Shown: positions 16,231 through 23,391 of the stretch, piece by piece | Layout of the letters: each line of letters starts with the position of its first letter | Position numbering within the stretch: position 1 is the first letter of the stretch | From: Candidimonas sp. | Lineage (GTDB): Bacteria; Pseudomonadota; Gammaproteobacteria; Burkholderiales; Burkholderiaceae_B | Assembly (NCBI GenBank): GCA_004297945.1 | Contig: SCRC01000089.1 | Coordinates: forward strand, 1-33,624 | Length of the DNA stretch: 33,624 nucleotides | Direction: 5' to 3' | Translations under genes and position numbers: made by a program | The notes under the pieces: model-generated | What the model was told of the DNA's origin: nothing | The model's input: the letters and a program-made list of their open reading frames with translations, nothing else | Databases searched by the model: none

Positions 16231-16464
16231 TTATGGTGTGATTCCATTCTCCTCCAGCCATTTCCGTAGATTTTCAACGGCTCCCTTATTCTTGTTTGGG
16301 TTCGGATGAGGTCTGTGCATAACTTGTATTTGATTAAACAAGACGGCGGCAAGCCGCGAACCTTCTCGCTCTTTTAATAGCGCCACAACGTCTGACCATT
16401 TAATATTTGCCGACGCAGGCCTGGCGAATATTAATTTCAGTGTTCGTTGATGGCGAGTTCTCAT
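16231..16464 (-). CDS. hicA: HicA-family toxin, apparently with an internal deletion
   Basis: The product has 77 residues. The N-terminus RTRHQRTLKLIFARP, the segment SANIKWSDVVALL and the motif VMHRPHPNPNKNKGAVENLRKWLEENGITP identify a HicA, an mRNA-degrading toxin with a dsRBD-like fold and a key His. From memory of close relatives, the stretch between KW..xxALL and EREGSR normally has about seven more residues (around LGAEI). Their absence suggests a 21-base in-frame deletion that may weaken or abolish toxicity. A GGA ribosome site precedes ATG 16464. It is the first gene of the hicAB pair. Confidence 0.83.
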   Translation of the reverse strand: MRTRHQRTLKLIFARPASANIKWSDVVALLKEREGSRLAAVLFNQIQVMHRPHPNPNKNKGAVENLRKWLEENGITP

Positions 16465-16632
16465 CGTTTTTCCAATATGATACTAGAAAATGGTACCAAA
16501 TAAAAGTAGACTTGAGCCAGTACAGGCAGCTTCGATTTTCATTGAAGTAATTATTCTGACCGAGCGAAATTCGTGCTTTTCTGTACGTATTGCTAACCAC
16601 GCGATTCCACATATTCCCTGTATTATTTCCTT

Positions 16633-17202
16633 ATGAAAGTTCTGGACACTCGATTACCTGGCGTCAAGCGCATTCAGCCTGCCATGCATGCTGATGAGCG
16701 CGGGTATTTTCTGGAAAGCTTTCAGGCGAATCGCTATCAGGAATTGTTGGGCCTGGCGCAACCTTTTGTGCAGAGCAACTGCTCGCACTCGAAATACGCG
16801 GTGTTGCGAGGCCTGCATTTTCAGGTGCAGCATCCGCAGGGCAAGCTACTGCATGTGACGCGCGGCGAAATTTTCGATGTGGTGGTGGATTTGCGCGGTG
16901 CATCGTCCACCTTTGGGCAGTGGGAGGGCATTACCTTGTCCGGGCGAAGCCAGGAGCAGTTATGGATTCCGCCCGGCCTGGCGCATGGCTTTGTGGTGCT
17001 GTCGGAAGAGGCGGATGTGGCCTACCAGTGCACCGATTATTACCAACCTGGGGATGAAGCTTGCTTGCGCTGGGACGACCCCAGTCTGGCGATTGCGTGG
17101 CCTATTGCTAAGCCGCTTATATCCGCTAAAGACCAGTATGGCTTGTCATTAGAGGCATTGCAGGCGGCGGGTCGTTTGCCGTTTGCGCCATGCCGCCCAT
17201 GA
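16633..17202 (+). CDS. rfbC: dTDP-4-dehydrorhamnose 3,5-epimerase
   Basis: The 189-residue cupin-fold enzyme epimerises dTDP-4-keto-6-deoxyglucose at C3 and C5 in dTDP-L-rhamnose synthesis for LPS or other glycans. Hallmarks are FLESFQANRY, the catalytic-His loop VLRGLHFQ, GEIFDVVVDLR, WIPPGLAHGFVVLSE, and YQCTDYYQPGDEACLRWDDP. Length matches the family. No strong Shine-Dalgarno precedes ATG 16633. The stop overlaps the ATG of rfbD (ATGA at 17199-17202), so the two are coupled. rfbA and rfbB are not in the window and must be elsewhere if the pathway works. Confidence 0.95.
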   Translation: MKVLDTRLPGVKRIQPAMHADERGYFLESFQANRYQELLGLAQPFVQSNCSHSKYAVLRGLHFQVQHPQGKLLHVTRGEIFDVVVDLRGASSTFGQWEGITLSGRSQEQLWIPPGLAHGFVVLSEEADVAYQCTDYYQPGDEACLRWDDPSLAIAWPIAKPLISAKDQYGLSLEALQAAGRLPFAPCRP

Positions 17203-18149
17203 AGGTCCTGCTGACCGGTGCCGGCGGCCAGTTGGGGCGCTGTCTGCAAGATCGTTGCCCCGTTACTTGGCAATTGCTGGCGGCCGATCATAAAGCGCTG
17301 GATGTCACCGATGCGCAGGCGGTGCGTCAGTGTGTGCGGCAATTTCAGCCGCGGCTAATCATTAACGCGGCAGCCTATACCAATGTCGATCAGGCCGAGG
17401 GTGAAGAGGCGCGCACCTTTGCCGTCAATGAGCATGGGGCACGCTACCTGGCGCAAGCTGCCCGAATGGCGCGCGCGCGGCTGGTTCATGTTTCTACCGA
17501 CTATGTATTCGATGGCGAAGGGTTGCGGCCCTATGTGGAAACGGACCCGGTCAATCCCTTGAATGTATATGGACGCAGCAAGTTGGCGGGCGAGCAGGCC
17601 GTGTTGCAAGAATGCGCCGAGCAGCCGAACGCGGTTGGTCACGCCGCGCAATCGAGTGCGGCACGGCAATCGCCACAGTCCTATGGGCCGTCGTTTATCG
17701 TGCTGCGTACGTCGTGGCTATATAGCGAGTATGGCCGTAATTTCGTCAAAGCCATCGTTGCAAGAGCCTTGCAAGGCCACGAGTTAAAGGTGGTCAACGA
17801 CCAGATTGGCGCGCCCACGTACGCCGGTAACTTAGCCCAGGCGATGATTCAGATCGGGCAAATGCCGAATCTACCCAGTGGCCTGTATCACTGCAGCGGC
17901 GCTGTGGCATTGAGCCGGTATGAGTTTGCGCGCCAGGTGCTCGACACGCTTGCGCAGGTTCAGCGCCTGGGCGACAGCCGTGAAGCCTTTAGATCCGTTC
18001 CTATAGTGTCAGACCCGGATTCCGCCTTGGCGCCCCGGCCGAAATATTCGGTGCTGGATAGCGGAAAGCTGCAGAGGCTGGGCGTGAGCGAAGGCGATAG
18101 CCTGGAGGATTGTTTGCGCCATGTGGTGGGTGTTTTGTTGAAAGGTTAG
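17199..18149 (+). CDS. rfbD: dTDP-4-dehydrorhamnose reductase
   Basis: The product has 316 residues from ATG 17199; an ATG three codons earlier is possible. It is a short-chain dehydrogenase that makes the last step to dTDP-L-rhamnose with NAD(P)H. It shows the Rossmann glycine motif LLTGAGGQLG at the N-terminus, INAAAYTNVDQAE, STDYVFDG and the catalytic YxxxK in YGRSKLAGE. There is an extra stretch (about residues 140-165, rich in Gln, Ser and Ala, around SSAARQSPQSYG) between the active site and VLRTSWLYS, which lengthens the protein relative to the usual 290-300 residues. It is coupled to rfbC. Confidence 0.94.
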   Translation: MKVLLTGAGGQLGRCLQDRCPVTWQLLAADHKALDVTDAQAVRQCVRQFQPRLIINAAAYTNVDQAEGEEARTFAVNEHGARYLAQAARMARARLVHVSTDYVFDGEGLRPYVETDPVNPLNVYGRSKLAGEQAVLQECAEQPNAVGHAAQSSAARQSPQSYGPSFIVLRTSWLYSEYGRNFVKAIVARALQGHELKVVNDQIGAPTYAGNLAQAMIQIGQMPNLPSGLYHCSGAVALSRYEFARQVLDTLAQVQRLGDSREAFRSVPIVSDPDSALAPRPKYSVLDSGKLQRLGVSEGDSLEDCLRHVVGVLLKG

Positions 18150-18162
18150 GGGATAGGGCGGG

Positions 18163-18232
18163 ATGGCAGCCACAAGGGCTGCCGCTACAAAACGTACCCG
18201 TCCCATGTAGCGGCAGCCCTTGTGGCTGCCAT
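18163..18232. repeat. Inverted REP pair (BIME-like)
   Basis: A leftward GGCAGCC-type copy (18163-18189) and a rightward copy (18206-18232) face head to head across a 16-base spacer starting AAACGTACCCG. Both copies are intact. The pair lies between rfbD and the higBA promoter. Confidence 0.9.
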
Positions 18233-18263
18233 CAATGACTGAATCGCTCGTGACATGACAAGT

Positions 18264-18300
18264 GTATCTCATTGCGATACGTATCTCATAAGTATACAAT
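18264..18300 (+). promoter_or_regulatory. higBA promoter with two tandem 17-bp operators
   Basis: Two adjacent imperfect palindromes, 18264-18280 and 18281-18297, both start GTATCTCAT and end in ATAC; they are likely HigA or HigBA binding sites. They overlap a sigma70-like promoter: TTGCGA (18272-18277), 17-base spacer, TACAAT (18295-18300). Transcription from it would begin at about the ATG of higB. Confidence 0.65.
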
Positions 18301-18305
18301 GGAGC

Positions 18306-18587
18306 ATGATCAAGTCCTTCCGGCATTCGGGTCTGGCACGCTTCTATCAAACCGGATCGAAAGCAGGTATACAGCCCGCGCATGCGGCCAAAATTGCTCG
18401 TCAACTACGGCAACTGAACGATTCCCGGTGCCCTCAAGATATGGATATGCCAGGGTGGCGGCTTCATCGACTTGATGGTGGCCGGTTTCAGGATCATTGG
18501 TCCGTGTGGGTTAATGGCAACTGGCGTTTGACGTTCTTCTTTGTCAAAGAGGACGCCGTTTTGGTCGATTATCAAGATTACCATTAG
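18306..18587 (+). CDS. higB: HigB-family toxin (RelE/ParE superfamily)
   Basis: The product has 93 residues. The start MIKSFRHSGLARFYQTGSKAGIQPAHAAK is the canonical HigB N-terminus, which fixes ATG 18306. The C-terminal half, WRLHRLDGGRFQDHWSVWVNGNWRLTFFFVKEDAVLVDYQDYH, is the RelE-like ribosome-dependent mRNase fold. The toxin gene precedes its antitoxin, as usual for higBA. A predicted promoter ends six bases before the ATG, and GGAG is too close to the ATG to work as a normal ribosome site, so leaderless translation is possible. higA follows nine bases after the stop. Confidence 0.93.
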   Translation: MIKSFRHSGLARFYQTGSKAGIQPAHAAKIARQLRQLNDSRCPQDMDMPGWRLHRLDGGRFQDHWSVWVNGNWRLTFFFVKEDAVLVDYQDYH

Positions 18588-18593
18588 GAGGAA
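18588..18593 (+). promoter_or_regulatory. higA: Strong ribosome binding site of higA
   Basis: A near-perfect Shine-Dalgarno (TAGGAGG) starts in the higB stop codon and sits at good distance before ATG 18597. It contrasts with the weak initiation of higB and would favour antitoxin synthesis. Confidence 0.7.
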
Positions 18594-18596
18594 ATC

Positions 18597-18905
18597 ATGC
18601 GTATGCACAACCCGCCTCATCCTGGGGAAACCCTGTGTGAAGACATATTGCCCGCTTTGGGTTTGTCGGTAGCGGAGGCTGCCCGCCAGCTTGGCATAAG
18701 CCGCGTGGCGTTGTCGCGTGTGTTGCACGGACATGCGTCGATATCTGTTGATTTAGCGCGACGCTTGCAAGCATGGCTACGCAAGCCCGACGACACCGGT
18801 CCGAGCGCAGAAACCTGGCTACGTGGCCAAATTGCCTACGACCTATGGCAGGCTGAACATCGGGAAACCCGACTGGATGTGCAGCCTGCCCACGCACAAG
18901 TGTGA
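18597..18905 (+). CDS. higA: HigA-family antitoxin (XRE helix-turn-helix)
   Basis: The product has 102 residues. The N-terminal MHNPPHPGETLCEDILPALGLS is the family signature, followed by the helix-turn-helix VAEAARQLGISRVALSRVLHGHASISVDLARRLQAWL (about residues 24-60). The C-terminus has AETWLRGQIAYDLWQAE. It binds HigB and represses the operon, most likely at the 17-bp sites upstream of higB. Its ATG 18597 has an excellent ribosome site. A block of REP repeats follows. Confidence 0.95.
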   Translation: MRMHNPPHPGETLCEDILPALGLSVAEAARQLGISRVALSRVLHGHASISVDLARRLQAWLRKPDDTGPSAETWLRGQIAYDLWQAEHRETRLDVQPAHAQV

Positions 18906-18951
18906 ATAAAAACCGCAACCAAAACATATCCGCAGCAGTTGTAGCGCCACC

Positions 18952-18978
18952 TGTAGCGGCACCCCTTGTGGGTGCCAC
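18952..18978 (+). repeat. REP-like palindrome (GGCACCC stem) with leading half copy
   Basis: Intact rightward copy with arms GGCACCC/GGGTGCC. A stray head plus half arm (TGTAGCGCCACC, about 18939-18951) lies directly in front of it. Confidence 0.88.
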
Positions 18979-19012
18979 CACGCCCTAACAATCAAGACGG
19001 TATCTTGCACAG

Positions 19013-19100
19013 ATGGCAGCCACAAGGGCTGCCGCTACAAAACGAAGCTACCGCTACAAAACGAAGCTACCGCTACACAACGTACCTGCCGCTACAAATT
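19013..19100 (-). repeat. REP copy merging into a 19-bp tandem array
   Basis: A leftward GGCAGCC-type REP (19013-19039) runs into 19-base units starting at 19028, 19047, 19066 and, incompletely, 19085. Each unit has the form GCTACCGCTACAAAACGAA with small changes. The period of 19 equals that of the array at 4983-5077, which lies in the opposite orientation. The block separates higA from the 3' end of pgi. Confidence 0.88.
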
Positions 19101-19112
19101 CCTGACACGCGC

Positions 19113-20729
19113 CTAAACCTTGAACGACTTCGCAAAGGTTTTCACCCAATGCGCCGTCGAGGCATCATGATGGCTGGCGGTGTTGCCTGCCGGCATTGCT
19201 TGATTATCGGCGTCATCGCCCGACAGTTCCGCCATAATGCCCTTGGCCAGCACTTTGCCGTACTCCACGCCCCATTGGTCGAAGGGGTTGATGCCCCACA
19301 CCACCGCCTGCACAAACACCTTGTGCTCGTACATGGCCAGCAAAGAGCCCAGGGTATAGGGCGTGAGGCTGGGTAGCACGATCAGGTTGGAGGGCCGCCC
19401 GCCGGTGTGTACACGATGCCGGGCCAGCCACCTGGCTTTATCCATGGGCATGCCTTCGGCCACGCACTCGTCAAGCGCGGCTTCGTAGGTTTTGCCGCGC
19501 AGCAGGGCCTCGCGCTGCGCCAGGCAATTGGCCAGCAGGCTTTTATGATGCTCCGGCCAGTCGTGTTCGGCTTGCCGGCATACGACGAAATCCACCGGTG
19601 CGCCGTCGCTGCCCTGATGCAGCCACTGAAAGAAGGTGTGTTGCGCATCGGTTCCCTGCATGCCCCATATGGCGGGCCCTGTAGGCACGGATACGGGTTG
19701 GCCGTCCAGGGCGGTCGATTTTCCCAGGGACTCCATTTCCAGTTGTTGAATATAGGGAACCAGATTGGCCAGACGGAAATCGTAGGGCGCAATGTTCAAA
19801 GACCCATAGCCCAGCACGCTGCGGTTCACAATACCGGCCATCGCCATCTGGATGGGGGCGTTTTCCGCGGCGGGCGTTTGTGCAAAATGTGCATCCATGG
19901 CGACCGCGCCTGCCAGCATGCCCGCCACGACTTCAGAGCCCACTGCCAGCGCTGTGGTCAGGCTAACCGATGACCACACCGAGAAACGGCCTCCTACCCA
20001 GTCCCACAGCTTGAAAATATGCGCGTCTGGCACACCCCAGGCACGGGCGGCTTCCGGCTTGGCGGTAATGGCCACTATCTGACCCATGGGATTCGCCACC
20101 CCCGCAGCACGCAACCACTCCACGGCGCGCTGGCCGTTTTGCAGCGTTTCGGCCGTGGTAAACGATTTGGAGGCCAGCACAATCAGGGTGTCGCGCGGAT
20201 CCAGCCCCGCCAAACCACCCGCAATCGCATGGCCATCGATATTGGCCACAAAACGCACATTGCGCCATGTGCCCTGGTAGCCGAAGGCACTGACCGCCAG
20301 CCGCACGCCCCAATCGCTGCCGCCGATGCCGATGTGCACGATATTGCGCCAGCGCCGTTCGGAATCCGCCATACGTACGAAGTCGTTCATGCGCCGCCGC
20401 TCGGCGGCGACTTCATTAGTGGGCGCCGGCTCGCGCAAGGCGGTATGCCAGGCGGCACGGCTTTCCGTGGCGTTGGCGATCTGTCCAGCCAAAAGCTGCG
20501 TGCGCAGAGTGTCGAAATGCCGCGCATCAAGCAGAGCTTCGGCGCAGGTGCTCAATGCGGGAGACTGCCTCTGGCCGCTTAAATCCAGCTGTAGGCCCGC
20601 CGCCGTCACAAGCCGCAGCTCGTTCACACGAATAGACGCCGCTTTTGCCGCCTCCACGAAAGCCGCCCATTCAGGTAGCCGTGGTAAAGGCAGGGGAAGG
20701 GGCGGGTGATCGGATGCGGTGGCTGACAT
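19113..20729 (-). CDS. pgi: Glucose-6-phosphate isomerase
   Basis: The 538-residue cytoplasmic enzyme interconverts glucose-6-phosphate and fructose-6-phosphate in glycolysis and gluconeogenesis. Family motifs are VHIGIGGSDWGVRLA, VLASKSFTTAETLQNG, GGRFSVWSSVSLTTALAVG, MAMAGIVNRSVLGYGS, WGMQGTDAQHTFFQW and the C-terminal signature GRPSNLIVLPSLTPYTLGSLLAMYEH...GINPFDQWGVEYGK (about residues 444-492). Length is normal for bacterial Pgi. It is transcribed leftward as a single gene between two REP-bearing gaps. ATG 20729 has no strong ribosome site. Confidence 0.97.
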   Translation of the reverse strand: MSATASDHPPLPLPLPRLPEWAAFVEAAKAASIRVNELRLVTAAGLQLDLSGQRQSPALSTCAEALLDARHFDTLRTQLLAGQIANATESRAAWHTALREPAPTNEVAAERRRMNDFVRMADSERRWRNIVHIGIGGSDWGVRLAVSAFGYQGTWRNVRFVANIDGHAIAGGLAGLDPRDTLIVLASKSFTTAETLQNGQRAVEWLRAAGVANPMGQIVAITAKPEAARAWGVPDAHIFKLWDWVGGRFSVWSSVSLTTALAVGSEVVAGMLAGAVAMDAHFAQTPAAENAPIQMAMAGIVNRSVLGYGSLNIAPYDFRLANLVPYIQQLEMESLGKSTALDGQPVSVPTGPAIWGMQGTDAQHTFFQWLHQGSDGAPVDFVVCRQAEHDWPEHHKSLLANCLAQREALLRGKTYEAALDECVAEGMPMDKARWLARHRVHTGGRPSNLIVLPSLTPYTLGSLLAMYEHKVFVQAVVWGINPFDQWGVEYGKVLAKGIMAELSGDDADNQAMPAGNTASHHDASTAHWVKTFAKSFKV

Positions 20730-20773
20730 GTTGGCGTTTGCTTGAATTTGGGGCAGCGGACATTATCGCTGAA

Positions 20774-20800
20774 ATGGCAGCCACAAGGGCTGCCGCTACA
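20774..20800 (-). repeat. REP-like palindrome (GGCAGCC stem)
   Basis: Intact leftward copy 45 bases upstream of the pgi start codon, so it may lie within or next to the pgi promoter region. Confidence 0.9.
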
Positions 20801-20844
20801 TGATCCACGAGGGTGTCTTTGTATGCCGCCAATAAATAACGCTT

Positions 20845-20890
20845 TTGTAGAGGCTAGTGCTTTTGTAGAGGCACCCCTTGTGAGTGCCAC
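20845..20890 (+). repeat. Degenerate REP copy plus half copy
   Basis: The copy at 20864-20890 has a changed head (TGTAGA), the CTTGT loop and an imperfect stem (GGCACCC/GAGTGCC). A partial TGTAGAGGC head lies just before it at about 20845-20853 with the same A substitution, indicating local duplication after the mutation. Confidence 0.75.
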
Positions 20891-20914
20891 CATCCTATCT
20901 TTAACTTCCATCTA

Positions 20915-21028
20915 TCAAACGGCTGAGCGCAAACCTAAATGCGCTACGAATGGTTCGAAGTCCTGGTCGCTGAACAAGAGTGCAAAATCACTTTCGATGC
21001 ATCGGGTTCCGATTAGGTTTAATACACA
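20915..21028 (-). pseudogene. Remnant of a VapC-like PIN toxin (C-terminus only)
   Basis: Thirty-seven codons read NLIGTRCIESDFALLFSDQ followed by DFEPFVAHLGLRSAV and a stop. This resembles the C-terminal third of VapC toxins (CIE...LLFSDQDFEPFVAHLGLR, with the last PIN acidic residue in the SDQD region). A stop codon lies directly upstream in frame, and neither the N-terminal PIN half nor an antitoxin gene remains. Short length limits certainty. Confidence 0.55.
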
Positions 21029-21056
21029 TTAAAGCAGATCGTCATACTGCAGCATT

Positions 21057-21091
21057 AGCACATATTTATGTGCTACACTTAAACACGTGTT
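21057..21091 (+). promoter_or_regulatory. Operator-like palindromes before the antitoxin-PIN pair
   Basis: A perfect 18-base inverted repeat AGCACATATTTATGTGCT (21057-21074) and a second palindrome AACACGTGTT (21082-21091) lie 20-55 bases before the antitoxin start. Such paired palindromes are typical of autoregulated toxin-antitoxin operons. No clean sigma70 promoter could be assigned. Confidence 0.6.
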
Positions 21092-21110
21092 ACAAACACC
21101 AAGGATTATC

Positions 21111-21458
21111 ATGGCCAAAACCGTTAATTTCACCGGAGCAGTAGATCGCGAGCTGCTCAAGCGCGCCAAGATCATTGCGGCCAAAACCGATACCTCGGTC
21201 AATGCCTTGTTCAATGCCGAATTGCGGCATCTGGTAGACACCTTTGAAGCGGCGGAGGCATCTGGCAACCAGAATTTCAAAACGTTGCTGGACTTCTCTC
21301 TCGGGCGCAGGGACGACCTTGCCGTGATGGCGGCCTTGGGGCTCGACAGCCCGGAAGATTTGTTTTTATTGATGGCGCAGGCACGTTTGCCCATGCCGCG
21401 CTTGCCGGAAGCTGCAACGCGCAGTATGGTGGACAGCCTTCACGCTTTGGCGCCTTAG
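21111..21458 (+). CDS. Putative antitoxin of a PIN-type toxin-antitoxin pair
   Basis: The product has 115 residues from ATG 21111, which has AAGGA upstream. The N-terminal part MAKTVNFTGAVDRELLKRAKIIAAKTDTSVNALFNAELRHLV looks like a ribbon-helix-helix DNA-binding domain: a short strand followed by two helices with SVNALFNAEL. The C-terminal part (about 55-115) is probably the toxin-binding region. It precedes a PIN-like gene by 11 bases and follows palindromic operators, which supports the antitoxin role. I do not recognise a named family beyond this. Confidence 0.7.
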   Translation: MAKTVNFTGAVDRELLKRAKIIAAKTDTSVNALFNAELRHLVDTFEAAEASGNQNFKTLLDFSLGRRDDLAVMAALGLDSPEDLFLLMAQARLPMPRLPEAATRSMVDSLHALAP

Positions 21459-21469
21459 CAGACAGACGC

Positions 21470-22000
21470 ATGAAGGCTGATACGACCATTCTTTTGTTAC
21501 CGGATGCAGGGCCGCTAATTACGCTAGCCTACGCGGATGCGCTCGATGTGCTGTTCGCGCCAGGGTGGCCGGTGCAAATTGTGGACATGGTGTTGCACGA
21601 GGTGACGCGCAATCAGACGCCGACCAGCCAGCGTATCGGGGCATGGGTCAATACGAACAATCTATCTATTTTGCCCACCAAAACATTTGCACACTTTCAG
21701 CACATGCAGACGGCGAGGGCGATGCCACCGCGAAAGTCCAACCTTGGTGAGCTTGCGATACAGGAAGCGATGAATGACTTCGCGCTTATCGATCCGCCGC
21801 CCACGGGTGTATTCCTGTTTGAAGATCACAAGATCGCGCGAGCCAGTTTCCTGTTGCCAGACCAATGCCTCAAAGTGAGCACGCGCGCCTTTTTAATATT
21901 CCTGGAGCAAAAAGGCTGGCTACCGTCGGCGTCGGAAATCGAGCGCAATGCCATCACCAATGGGCGCAACTTCTCTCAACTGCGCTTTCCAGCAAATTGA
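21470..22000 (+). CDS. PIN-like domain protein, probable toxin
   Basis: The product has 176 residues. The N-terminus has LLLPDAGPLITLA with Asp near residue 12, then VDMVLHEVTR with Glu near 44, NLGELAIQEA in the middle and FLFEDHKIARA near residue 140. Together these give the spaced acidic residues of a PIN-fold RNase. It is longer than standard VapC (about 130) and closer to the longer PIN-like nucleases. It lies 11 bases after a putative antitoxin gene on the same strand. Toxicity is inferred from this arrangement. Confidence 0.72.
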   Translation: MKADTTILLLPDAGPLITLAYADALDVLFAPGWPVQIVDMVLHEVTRNQTPTSQRIGAWVNTNNLSILPTKTFAHFQHMQTARAMPPRKSNLGELAIQEAMNDFALIDPPPTGVFLFEDHKIARASFLLPDQCLKVSTRAFLIFLEQKGWLPSASEIERNAITNGRNFSQLRFPAN

Positions 22001-22012
22001 GCAACACAGGCG

Positions 22013-23146
22013 TCATGCCGACAAACCGACAAGCCAGTTAGCGGCATCTGTTATTCGAATTTCGTTACGGAATTCTTCTTGGCGCAATCCATAAACTATC
22101 TGCACCGCCTGCGCGTCGGGAAACTGTTCGGCAAATCGTGACAGACCGCGATGCGGTTTATTGTCGCCCAACTTGCATTCAATCATTTGCGTCAGCTTTC
22201 CTTCCTCGCTGAACGCGAAATCGACTTCCGCTCCGTCCTTGGTGCGGATGTAATGCAAGCCAGCCGTTCTTCCCGCGCTATCCTGCAAAAAATGTACGTG
22301 TTTTAGCAGCATTCCTGCGACTGCATTTTCCAGGCGCACACCCTGATCGCCTCGAACCAATCCGGTATCAAAAAAATATACTTTAGGGCTTTGTAAAATA
22401 GCGCGCGCAATATTGTGATGCCAGGGCTGAACGGTAAAAACGATAAACAAGGCCCGCAGAATATCCAGATAGCGTTTCAGTGTTGCAGGTGAAACCGCCA
22501 GATCGCGGGCGATAGAGGCCAGGGAAAGTGGCGATCCGACACGTTCGCGCAATAACTCGACAAACAGGCGCATCGTATTGATTTCGTGGACGCGTGAAAA
22601 CTCCAGCACATCTTCCCGGATCAGATCGTTGAAATACTGTGCACGCCAGCGATCAGCCTGCATCGAGTCATTAGCCAGGCACGGTTCGGGAAAACCGCCC
22701 CTTTCCAGCAAATGATCTAACGCGTCGACCGGCGCCACGTGCCGCTGCTCGCACCACTCGCGCACCGAAAACGGGTGCAGGCGGAATGCAAAATAACGAC
22801 CGGCCAGTGAATCGCCTCCTTGCCTGAACGTTTCCATGCGTGCACTACCTGTCACCAATAGCGCTTGCTCAGGCGCGCGCCCGTCCACGACCCCCTTCAG
22901 CCAACCCTTCCAGTTGTGCATTTTGTGAATCTCATCCATCACGAGCAGCTTGGCGCGTGGATTCCATGACTGACGCTGCAACACGCCGCGATCGGGCAAG
23001 ACATCCCAGTTGAGGTATTGAGCATTTTTGAATGACTGCATCAACTGACGGGCAAGCGTCGTTTTCCCGACCTGTCGTGGTCCAGTCAACACCACCATCT
23101 TGGTGGTCAAGTCCTTCAATATCAAATCATCAAGATAGCGTTTCAT
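22013..23146 (-). CDS. AAA ATPase with DUF4143 C-terminal domain
   Basis: The product has 377 residues. The N-terminal P-loop ATPase shows Walker A GPRQVGKTT (about residues 22-30), Walker B LLVMDEIHKMHNW (about 67-80) and the sensor-like LLVTGSARMETFRQGGDSLAGRY. The middle has the winged-helix-like RVGSPLSLASIARDLAVSPATLKRYLDIL. The C-terminal DUF4143 part contains the nuclease-like pattern VDFAF...KLTQMIECKLGD, similar to PD-(D/E)XK folds. Proteins of this type are widespread in variable regions, and their role is unknown. The gene faces the antitoxin-PIN pair tail to tail with 12 bases between. A perfect palindrome lies just upstream. Confidence 0.85.
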   Translation of the reverse strand: MKRYLDDLILKDLTTKMVVLTGPRQVGKTTLARQLMQSFKNAQYLNWDVLPDRGVLQRQSWNPRAKLLVMDEIHKMHNWKGWLKGVVDGRAPEQALLVTGSARMETFRQGGDSLAGRYFAFRLHPFSVREWCEQRHVAPVDALDHLLERGGFPEPCLANDSMQADRWRAQYFNDLIREDVLEFSRVHEINTMRLFVELLRERVGSPLSLASIARDLAVSPATLKRYLDILRALFIVFTVQPWHHNIARAILQSPKVYFFDTGLVRGDQGVRLENAVAGMLLKHVHFLQDSAGRTAGLHYIRTKDGAEVDFAFSEEGKLTQMIECKLGDNKPHRGLSRFAEQFPDAQAVQIVYGLRQEEFRNEIRITDAANWLVGLSA

Positions 23147-23168
23147 CGACTAATTATATGGTATCTGC

Positions 23169-23188
23169 AATAAAGTCGCGACTTTATT
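23169..23188 (-). promoter_or_regulatory. Perfect 20-base palindrome upstream of the DUF4143 ATPase
   Basis: AATAAAGTCGCGACTTTATT is fully symmetric and ends 22 bases before the ATG. A further partial copy (AATAAAAGTCGC) lies at 23200-23211. The position suggests an operator; no regulator is obvious except the ATPase's own winged-helix-like segment. Confidence 0.55.
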
Positions 23189-23272
23189 GGTTAACTGTTA
23201 ATAAAAGTCGCAATGTAAATGAAAATTACGGGGAAAGTGGAGAAACTGAGACACGAAGAGATCACGTTCGAA

Positions 23273-23299
23273 ATGGCAGCCACAAGGGCTGCCGCTACA
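23273..23299 (-). repeat. REP-like palindrome (GGCAGCC stem)
   Basis: Intact leftward copy in the gap between the DUF4143 ATPase start and the 3' end of vapC. Confidence 0.9.
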
Positions 23300-23363
23300 A
23301 GCGACAGGTACGTTTTTTAGATACCATCTTGGTCGCCAATACCATCCTGGATAGCCAAGGTTG

Positions 23364-23391
23364 TTGCAGCGGCACCCCTTGTGGGTGCCAT
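23364..23391 (+). repeat. REP-like palindrome next to the vapC stop
   Basis: Arms GGCACCC/GGGTGCC with CTTGT loop but a changed head (TTGCAGC in place of TTGTAGC). Its last base coincides with the last base of the vapC stop codon (23391-23393 on the plus strand). Confidence 0.85.

Noticed and set aside
20940-21017. Short plus-strand ORF of about 25 codons
   Set aside because: No ribosome site or family resemblance; the minus strand of the same DNA resembles a VapC C-terminus instead.
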